Part shown: positions 54,657-60,232 of the stretch, in pieces | Numbering within the stretch: position 1 is the stretch's first letter | Layout of the letters: every line of letters starts with the position of its first letter | NCBI RefSeq assembly: GCF_014197035.1 | Contig: NZ_JACIEU010000027.1 | Span: forward strand, 1 to 60,232 | DNA: 60,232 nt | Direction: 5' to 3' | Source: Sphingobium scionense | Lineage (GTDB): Bacteria > Pseudomonadota > Alphaproteobacteria > Sphingomonadales > Sphingomonadaceae | Notes under the pieces: generated by a model | The model's input: the letters and a program-made list of their open reading frames with translations, nothing else | Told to the model about the DNA's origin: nothing | Database searches by the model: none | Program-made: the position numbers and the translations under genes

Positions 54657-55421
54657 ATGAAGCTGCTTGAAGGCAAGACCGTCCTCGTCACCGGCGCATC
54701 GACCGGCATCGGCCGGGCGGCCGCCATCGGCGCCGCCCAGCATGGCGCCGACGTCGTCATCAACTATGCCCATAGCGACGGCCCGGCCGCGAGCTGCGTC
54801 GCCGAGATCGAGGCGCTGGGCCAGCGCGCGATCGCGGTGAAGGGCGATGTCGCCGATCCGCAGACCGCGCAGGACTTCGTCGCCAAGGCGGTCGAGGCGT
54901 TCGGCAAGGTCGACGTGATGGTCAGCAATGCCGGCATCTGCCCGTTCCACGGCTTCCTCGACATGCCGGTCGACGTGGTGGAGCGGACCTTCAAGGTCAA
55001 TCTGCACGGCGCCTATTTCATGGTGCAGGCAGCCGCGCAGCAGATGGTGAAGCAGGGCCATGGCGGTTCGATCGTCGCGGTATCCTCCATCTCGGCGCTG
55101 GTCGGCGGCGAATTTCAGACGCACTACACCCCGACCAAGGCCGGCGTGCATTCGCTGATGCAGTCGACGGCGATCGCGCTCGGCAAATATGGCATCCGCT
55201 GCAACAGCGTGCTGCCCGGCACCATCCTGACCGAGATCAACAAAGATGACCTGGCCGATGTCGAGAAGCGCGAATATATGGAAAAGCGCACGCCGCTCGG
55301 CCGCCTGGGCGCGCCCGAAGACCTGGCCGGTCCGATCGTCTTCCTGGCGTCGGACATGGCCGCCTATGTCACCGGCGCAGCGCTGCTGGTCGACGGCGGC
55401 ATGTATGTGAACCTGCAATAA
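54657..55421 (+). CDS. L-rhamnose 1-dehydrogenase (SDR)
   Basis: A 254-residue classical SDR that would oxidise L-rhamnose to its lactone as the first non-phosphorylative step (LRA1). Cofactor motif TGASTGIGRAAA (about residues 12-23), NAGICPFHGFLDM, and the triad in VSSISALVGGEFQTHYTPTK are present. GICPFHxFLDMP is a feature I associate with L-rhamnose dehydrogenases; the pathway context agrees. It follows the IclR gene by 17 bp and is followed by a hairpin (55429-55462). Confidence 0.85.
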   Translation: MKLLEGKTVLVTGASTGIGRAAAIGAAQHGADVVINYAHSDGPAASCVAEIEALGQRAIAVKGDVADPQTAQDFVAKAVEAFGKVDVMVSNAGICPFHGFLDMPVDVVERTFKVNLHGAYFMVQAAAQQMVKQGHGGSIVAVSSISALVGGEFQTHYTPTKAGVHSLMQSTAIALGKYGIRCNSVLPGTILTEINKDDLADVEKREYMEKRTPLGRLGAPEDLAGPIVFLASDMAAYVTGAALLVDGGMYVNLQ

Positions 55422-55428
55422 GATACCC

Positions 55429-55462
55429 TGCCCGCTTCGCCGACCGACCGGGGAAGCGGGCA
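55429..55462 (+). terminator. Hairpin between rhamnose dehydrogenase and CE12 genes
   Basis: TGCCCGCTTC and GAAGCGGGCA form a 10-bp stem with a 14-base loop in the 63-bp gap. There is no U-run, so it is more likely an attenuator or mRNA-stabilising element than a full terminator. Confidence 0.4.
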
Positions 55463-55484
55463 TGACAATCCGGGAAGCCGCATC

Positions 55485-56288
55485 ATGAAGATTGCCCCCC
55501 TTGCCGCCGCCCTCGCCCTGCTGGCCACGCCCTTGCCGGCGCTGGCGACGCAGCCGGGCGACACGATCCTGATCGCCAGCGATTCGACCGCGGCCAATTA
55601 CAAGAAGGGCAATTATCCCCAGACCGGCTGGGGCATGATGCTGGGCTGTGGCCTGGCGCCCGAGGTGCGGGTGTCCAACCATGCGATGGGGGGCCGGTCG
55701 ACCCGCACCTTCATCGAGGAAGGGCGCTGGACCAAGCTGATGAGCGAGCTGATGCCGGGCGACACGGTGCTGATCCAGTTCGGCCATAATGACGCCTATC
55801 GCGCCAAGCCGCAGCGCTGGGCGCCGGCGCAGACCGACTATCGCAACAATCTGCTGCGCTTCATCTGGGACGTGCGCGGCGCGGGCGGCACGCCGGTGCT
55901 GGTGACGCCGGTGACGCGGCGCAGCTTTGGCGCCGATGGCAAGGCGAAGGCCGACTTCGCCGAATATTCCGCGGTGATGCGCGAGCTGGCGGCGAGCGCG
56001 CATGTGCCGATCATCGATCTGGAATCGCTGTCGCGCGCCTGGGTCGACCGGGCCGGGCCGGACAAGGCGAAGACCTATTTCCTCCATTACAAGGCAGAGG
56101 ACAAGATGCCCGGCTTCCCCAAGGGGATCGACGACGATACCCATTTCAGCGAACTGGGGGCGCGCAATGTCGCCGATCTGGTCGCCGGCGGCCTCAAGGC
56201 GCTGAACCTGCCGATTTCGGCCAAGGTTCTGGCCAGCCGGCCGGCGCTCAATCGGACCACGCCGCTGGGAAGGACCGAATGCCAATGA
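55485..56288 (+). CDS. Rhamnogalacturonan acetylesterase (CE12), single domain
   Basis: A secreted 267-residue SGNH esterase: signal peptide (KIAPLAAALALLATPLPALA), block I IASDSTAANY, block II GGRSTRTFIEEGRW, block III IQFGHNDAYR, and the Asp/His block DDDTHFSELGA. These match rhamnogalacturonan acetylesterases of the RhgT/YesT kind. Unlike the copy at 30463 it has no extra N-terminal domain. It removes acetyl groups that block RG-I enzymes. It overlaps the next esterase gene at its end. Confidence 0.9.
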   Translation: MKIAPLAAALALLATPLPALATQPGDTILIASDSTAANYKKGNYPQTGWGMMLGCGLAPEVRVSNHAMGGRSTRTFIEEGRWTKLMSELMPGDTVLIQFGHNDAYRAKPQRWAPAQTDYRNNLLRFIWDVRGAGGTPVLVTPVTRRSFGADGKAKADFAEYSAVMRELAASAHVPIIDLESLSRAWVDRAGPDKAKTYFLHYKAEDKMPGFPKGIDDDTHFSELGARNVADLVAGGLKALNLPISAKVLASRPALNRTTPLGRTECQ

Positions 56289-57256
56289 CCATGCTTGACC
56301 GTCGCGGCCTGTTGACCGGCGCTGCCGTTGCCGCCGCGCTTGCACCGATGGGCGAAGCGCTGGCGCAGAGCTTTCCGCTGCCCCAGGGGTTCGTCCGCTT
56401 TCCGATCTGGCCGGGCAAGGCGCCGGGCGGCGAGCATGTGACGGTCAAGGAAGTGGAAACGCTGCGCCGGCCCGACAGCGGGCCGGACGATGGCGTCTTT
56501 TCCCATATCGTCACCCCGACCCTGACCCTGTTGCGGCCGGCAAAACCCAATGGCGCGGCGATCATGCTGATCCCCGGCGGCGGCTATAGCCGGGTGGCGA
56601 TCGGCCATGAGGGCTATTCGATCGCGCGCCGCTTTGCCGAGGCGGGCTATGTCTGTTTCGTGCTGCTCTATCGCCTGCCGGCCGATGGCTGGGCCGCCGG
56701 GGCCGAAGCGCCGTTGCAGGATGCGCAGCGCGCGCTGCGGCTGGTGCGGTCGATGGCGGGCAAGGAGAAGTTCGACGCCAACCGGGTGGGCGTGATCGGC
56801 TTTTCCGCCGGCGGCCATCTTGCCGCCTGGCTGACCAGCCGGACGCCGGTGGAAAGCTACAAGCCGGTCGACGCCGCCGATCGCGAGCCGATCAAGGCCG
56901 CCGTCGCCGCTTACATGTATCCGGTGATCCAGATGGAGGGACCGTTCGTCCACAAGGGATCGCGCACGCAATTGCTGGGCGAGAATCCGAGCGCGGAGCG
57001 GATGCGGGCCTATTCGCTGGACCAGGATGTGAGCGCACAGACGCCGCCGATATTCCTGGCCCATGCGATCGACGATCCGGCGGTACCGGTCGACAACAGC
57101 ATCGCCATGCTGGCGGCGCTGCGGGCACAGAAGATACCGACCGAATGCCATTTGTTCGAAAATGGCGGCCATGGCTTCGGCATTACGGCCCAGGCCCAGT
57201 CGGCCGCGCCCTGGCCCGACCTGTTCCTGGCCTTTGCCAAGAGGCATGGCGTGTGA
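56279..57256 (+). CDS. Secreted alpha/beta hydrolase (acetylesterase-like), Tat-exported
   Basis: A 325-residue protein with a twin-arginine-like signal (LDRRGLLTGAAVAAALAPM). The hydrolase domain shows the oxyanion-type IPGGGYSRVAIGHEG, the nucleophile GFSAGGHLAAWL, an aspartate in AHAIDDPAVPV and histidine in NGGHGFG, as in BD-FAE/acetyl xylan esterase proteins. It probably works with the CE12 esterase encoded just before it. Two starts are possible: 56279, or 56285, which makes an ATGA overlap with the previous stop. The GTG of lutA overlaps its stop. Confidence 0.82.
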   Translation: MPMTMLDRRGLLTGAAVAAALAPMGEALAQSFPLPQGFVRFPIWPGKAPGGEHVTVKEVETLRRPDSGPDDGVFSHIVTPTLTLLRPAKPNGAAIMLIPGGGYSRVAIGHEGYSIARRFAEAGYVCFVLLYRLPADGWAAGAEAPLQDAQRALRLVRSMAGKEKFDANRVGVIGFSAGGHLAAWLTSRTPVESYKPVDAADREPIKAAVAAYMYPVIQMEGPFVHKGSRTQLLGENPSAERMRAYSLDQDVSAQTPPIFLAHAIDDPAVPVDNSIAMLAALRAQKIPTECHLFENGGHGFGITAQAQSAAPWPDLFLAFAKRHGV

Positions 57257-58011
57257 CCCAGCGCAAGGTTGCCCTGTTCGTCACCTGCCTGGTCGACATG
57301 ATGCGCCCGCGCATCGGCTTTGCCGCGATCCGCGCGCTGGAGGCGGCGGGCTGCGACGTGGTCGTGCCCGAAGGCCAGACCTGTTGCGGCCAGCCGGCGC
57401 TCAACAGCGGCGATACCAACCATGCGATCGCGCTCGCCAGGCAGACGATCGTCGCACTGGAACCCTATGAAGCGGTGGTGGTGCCGTCGGGGTCGTGCGG
57501 CGGCACGATCCGTTGCCATTATCCCGAACTGTTCGAGCATGACCCCATATGGCTGCCGCGCGCGCAGGCTGTGGCGGCCAAGACATGGGAGATCATGGCC
57601 TATCTGGACGAGCAATGCGGATGGAAGCCCGAGGGCGTGCAGGTGGATGCCAAGGCGACCTATCATGACAGCTGTTCGGGGCTGCGCGAGCTGGGCGTCA
57701 AGGCGCAGCCGCGCCGGTTGCTGAAACCCATCGCCGGGCTGGAGCTGACGCCGCTGGCGGGCGAGGAAACCTGTTGCGGCTTTGGCGGCACTTTCTGCGT
57801 CAAATATCCCGCCATTTCCAACGCGATCGTCGGCGAGAAGGCGGACGCGATCGAGGCGACTGGCGCCGACCTGCTGCTGGCCGGAGACCTTGGCTGCCTG
57901 ATGAACATGGCGGGCAAGCTCAATAGGCAGGGCAGCAAGGTCCGCGCCTTCCACGCGATCGAGCTGATCGCCGGCATGGGCGACGGCCCGGCGATCGGGG
58001 AAGAGGCATGA
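57253..58011 (+). CDS. lutA: LutA, cysteine-rich subunit of L-lactate oxidase complex
   Basis: A 252-residue protein of two CCG domains (cysteine-rich domain, as in heterodisulfide reductase and glycolate oxidase subunits): TCCGQPALNSGD and TCCGFGGTFCVKYP, with a further conserved CxxxC region at SGSCGGTIRCHYP. With LutB and LutC it oxidises L-lactate to pyruvate. The start is a GTG overlapping the stop of the esterase gene (GTGA). It overlaps lutB (ATGA). Confidence 0.92.
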   Translation: MTQRKVALFVTCLVDMMRPRIGFAAIRALEAAGCDVVVPEGQTCCGQPALNSGDTNHAIALARQTIVALEPYEAVVVPSGSCGGTIRCHYPELFEHDPIWLPRAQAVAAKTWEIMAYLDEQCGWKPEGVQVDAKATYHDSCSGLRELGVKAQPRRLLKPIAGLELTPLAGEETCCGFGGTFCVKYPAISNAIVGEKADAIEATGADLLLAGDLGCLMNMAGKLNRQGSKVRAFHAIELIAGMGDGPAIGEEA

Positions 58012-59423
58012 GCGGCGCACCGGCCGAGGCGACCAGATTCAAGGCGCGCGCCGACGCCGCGCTGGCCGACCGCATCCTGAAGGTCGCGGTCGAACGGACG
58101 GCGGGCACGGCCGAGGCCAAGCGCGCGGTCGCGGTCGACGCCTTTCCCGATTTCCAGGCAGCGCGGACCCGCGCGGCGGCGATCAAGGACCATGTCGTCG
58201 CCCATCTGGGCCATTATCTGGAGCAGTTCGAGGCAAACGCCACCGCCGCCGGGGCGAAGGTCCATTGGGCGCGCACCGCCGACGAAGCGTGCGACATCGT
58301 CATCGCCCTGTGCAAGGCGGCGAAGGCGAAGAGCGTCGCCCGCTCCAAGTCGATGCTGGGCGAGGAGATCGGCCTGCCCCATGCGCTGGCCGAGGCCGGG
58401 ATCGGCCGGGTCGAGACCGACCTAGCCGAACATATCATCCAGTTGGCCGACGAACGGCCATCGCACATCATCTGGCCGGCGATGCACAAGACCCGCGAAC
58501 AGGTGTCCGCCCTGTTCAAGGCGAAGCATCGCTTGCCCCATGAGGAAGAGACGATCGCCGCGATGGCGGAAAGCGCGCGACGCGAGCTGCGCACCCAGAT
58601 GCTGGGCGCGGATGTCGGCATTTCCGGCGCCAATTTCCTGATCGCCGATAGCGGCGCGATCTGCACCGTCACCAATGAGGGCAATGCCGAGCTGTCGCTC
58701 GTCCCGCCGCGCGTCCATATCGTGACCGCGGGGATCGAGAAGATCGTGCCGTCCATGCCCCATGCCGTGCATATGCTGCGGCTGCTGGCGCGGTCGGCGA
58801 CCGGCGCGGCGCTGACCCAATATACGACCTTCTACACCGGCCCCAAGCGCCCCGGCGACCGGGACGGGCCGGAGGAGATGCATATCGTGCTGGTCGACAA
58901 TGGCCGCACCCGGATGCGCGAAGATGGGCTGGCCGAGATGCTGCGCTGCATCCGCTGCGGCGCCTGCATGAATCATTGCGTCGTGTTCCGGCAGATTGGC
59001 GGCCATGCCTATGGCGGCACCTATCCCGGCCCGATGGGCGCGGTGCTGACCCCGGTGCTGGACGGGCTGAAGCAGAGCCGCGATCTGCCCAATGCCTGCA
59101 CCATGAACGGCAAGTGCCAGGAAGTGTGCCCGGTGCGCATCCCCTTGCCGACACTGCTGCGCGGCTGGCGCGAGAAGAGCTGGCGCGAGGGGCTGGAGCC
59201 GCAATCCTTGCGCGCCGGGCTCGGCCTGTGGGCCTGGGTCGCGACCCGGCCGCGCCTCTATCGGATGGGCACCGGCATGGCGGTGCGGGCGATGCGGTTG
59301 CTGGGCAGCAAGGGCTGGATCCGCACGCTGCCGCTGGCGGGGGGCTGGACCACCTATCGCGACATGCCCAAACCGGCGGCGCAGACCTTCATGGACCAAT
59401 ATCGCAAGGAACGCGGCCGATGA
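58008..59423 (+). CDS. lutB: LutB, iron-sulfur subunit of L-lactate oxidase complex
   Basis: A 471-residue protein: an LUD domain (residues about 60-290, with SVARSKSMLGEEIGLPHAL and GADVGISGANFLIADSGA) followed by a ferredoxin-like part with cluster-binding cysteines CIRCGACMNHC and CTMNGKCQEVCPV, and a C-terminal domain. It carries electrons in the LutABC complex to the respiratory chain. It overlaps both lutA and lutC, so the three are translated together. Confidence 0.94.
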   Translation: MSGAPAEATRFKARADAALADRILKVAVERTAGTAEAKRAVAVDAFPDFQAARTRAAAIKDHVVAHLGHYLEQFEANATAAGAKVHWARTADEACDIVIALCKAAKAKSVARSKSMLGEEIGLPHALAEAGIGRVETDLAEHIIQLADERPSHIIWPAMHKTREQVSALFKAKHRLPHEEETIAAMAESARRELRTQMLGADVGISGANFLIADSGAICTVTNEGNAELSLVPPRVHIVTAGIEKIVPSMPHAVHMLRLLARSATGAALTQYTTFYTGPKRPGDRDGPEEMHIVLVDNGRTRMREDGLAEMLRCIRCGACMNHCVVFRQIGGHAYGGTYPGPMGAVLTPVLDGLKQSRDLPNACTMNGKCQEVCPVRIPLPTLLRGWREKSWREGLEPQSLRAGLGLWAWVATRPRLYRMGTGMAVRAMRLLGSKGWIRTLPLAGGWTTYRDMPKPAAQTFMDQYRKERGR

Positions 59424-60058
59424 ATGCGCGCGAGGCCATCCTCAGTCGGCTGAAAGATGACAGCGACATTGACATAGCGACGGAGGCTGCGGCGCTGCTC
59501 GGCACGCCGGAGCGACCGGCGGTCGATATCGCCCAGGTCGAGGCGGAGTTTCTGGCGCGGCTGGCCCTGCCCAGCGTCAGCGCAAGTCATGACGATATCG
59601 AAACGATCGAGGAGCTGCCCGCCGCGGTCGCGCGCTATCTGGATGCGCAGGGCGAGGCACGGGCGCTGTGCCTGCCCCCCGACCCGCGCCTGTCGGGTTG
59701 CGACTGGAGCGGCTTTGCCCTGCATCAGGACGCCGCTCCCGACGAGGCGGCGGCACTGGCAATCGCGCGCAAGGGTATTGCCGAGACCGGATCGCTGATA
59801 TTCGAGACCAGCCCGCAGGCGCCGATGCTGCCCAATTTCCTGACGCTGCATCATCTGGTGCTGCTGCGCGTGGCGGACATCGCGCCCTGGCTGGAGGAGG
59901 CGCCGCTGGCCGGGCCGCAGCCGCGCGCCCATTACTGGATCACCGGCGTGTCGGGGACGACCGATATCGAGGGCACCTATGTGCGCGGTGCTCATGGCCC
60001 CCGCTTCCTGCATGTCATCCTGCTACGCGGCGATTTTCCTCATATGTCGGAACAATAG
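59420..60058 (+). CDS. lutC: LutC, LUD-domain subunit of L-lactate oxidase complex
   Basis: A 212-residue LUD-domain protein (MNAREAILSRLKDD at the start; KGIAETGSLIFETSPQAPM and LPNFLTLHHLVLL in the middle; TGVSGTTDIEGTYVRGAHGP near the end). Third subunit of the L-lactate utilisation complex. It overlaps lutB by four bases (ATGA). It completes a route for the L-lactate made by the rhamnose pathway encoded in the same locus. Confidence 0.92.
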   Translation: MNAREAILSRLKDDSDIDIATEAAALLGTPERPAVDIAQVEAEFLARLALPSVSASHDDIETIEELPAAVARYLDAQGEARALCLPPDPRLSGCDWSGFALHQDAAPDEAAALAIARKGIAETGSLIFETSPQAPMLPNFLTLHHLVLLRVADIAPWLEEAPLAGPQPRAHYWITGVSGTTDIEGTYVRGAHGPRFLHVILLRGDFPHMSEQ

Positions 60059-60137
60059 TCCACATTACGGGAAAACAGGCTTACATTCGCCGCTTGCGCC
60101 GTTATAAGCTTCGCCAAAGTTTAGATGGAGATTCCCG

Positions 60138-60232
60138 ATGTTCGACAAGACCTATTATGCGACGCACCCGGACATGATGGAGTGCGTGTCGAACGAGGAG
60201 CTGCGGGATCGCTATCTGATCGGCGGGCTGTT
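60138..60232 (+). CDS. kduI: Start of 5-dehydro-4-deoxy-D-glucuronate isomerase (KduI), cut by window edge
   Basis: Only the first 31 codons are present (YYATHPDMMECVSNEELRDRYLIGGLF..). The segment LRDRYLIGGLF resembles the conserved start of KduI (LRNEFLVEKVF in E. coli), an enzyme that isomerises the unsaturated uronate released by GH105-type enzymes. GGAG lies eight bases before the ATG. The gene fits the pectin locus; identification rests on a short fragment. Confidence 0.65.
   Translation, partial: MFDKTYYATHPDMMECVSNEELRDRYLIGGL

Noticed and set aside
54636..56345. 569-codon minus-strand frame opposite the rhamnose dehydrogenase and CE12 genes
   Set aside because: Spans two real plus-strand genes and their gap; no domain in its translation.

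Overview
The window is high-GC alphaproteobacterial DNA from a sphingomonad (Sphingobium/Sphingomonas-like; inferred, not searched). The evidence is a Tol-Pal cluster of alphaproteobacterial layout, a suf operon with a short SufD, a TIGR01782-like TonB receptor, the Sphingomonas-type hydrolytic L-rhamnose pathway, and copies of a palindromic family (core CTTCGAC..GCTCAG..GAACGG) that I recall as common in sphingomonads. Genes are tightly packed, many with ATGA, GTGA or TGATG start/stop overlaps.

Region 1 (1-21 kb) is mostly core metabolism and stress. It holds ilvE, a threonine aldolase coupled to an EamA exporter, a small unknown gene and a YeeZ-like epimerase. A long minus-strand suf operon follows: Rrf2 regulator, sufB, two unknown genes, sufC, sufD, sufS, sufT-like, sufA-like. 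Next come a palindromic element, a frameshifted AraC regulator, an orphan intrinsic terminator that suggests a small RNA, pyrD, a gamma-glutamyltransferase, a lipoprotein and a detached sufE. Then a phage-shock (psp) operon with a near-consensus sigma-54 promoter, a divergent pspF, and an unusual run of extra PspB-like membrane/coiled-coil genes. A 3-hydroxyacyl-CoA dehydrogenase gene closes the region.

Region 2 (21.5-26.2 kb) is ybgC-tolQ-tolR-tolA-tolB-pal, ending at a clear terminator.

Region 3 (26.2 kb to the end) is an accessory locus of about 34 kb that looks dedicated to rhamnogalacturonan-I (RG-I, the rhamnose-rich pectin). A TonB receptor would import oligosaccharides. Secreted or periplasmic enzymes (two CE12-like acetylesterases, two GH28, GH35, GH115, two beta-propeller glycosidases, an SGNH esterase, two alpha/beta esterases) and a GH105 unsaturated-galacturonyl hydrolase would dismantle them. 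A GPH-type symporter and RhaT would move sugars inward. Rhamnose mutarotase, L-rhamnose dehydrogenase, a lactonase, L-rhamnonate dehydratase, a 4-dehydrogenase and an FAH-family hydrolase form the non-phosphorylative route that yields pyruvate plus L-lactate. LutABC, encoded in the same locus, would oxidise the L-lactate to pyruvate. The start of kduI (unsaturated uronate branch) lies at the right edge. Two IclR regulators and one LacI regulator, with several palindromic or repeated motifs in the promoter regions, probably control the locus.

Two genes (the AraC regulator and one GH43) carry single-base frameshifts at short homopolymers. These may be real mutations or assembly errors. I found no tRNA, rRNA, CRISPR array or insertion sequence.
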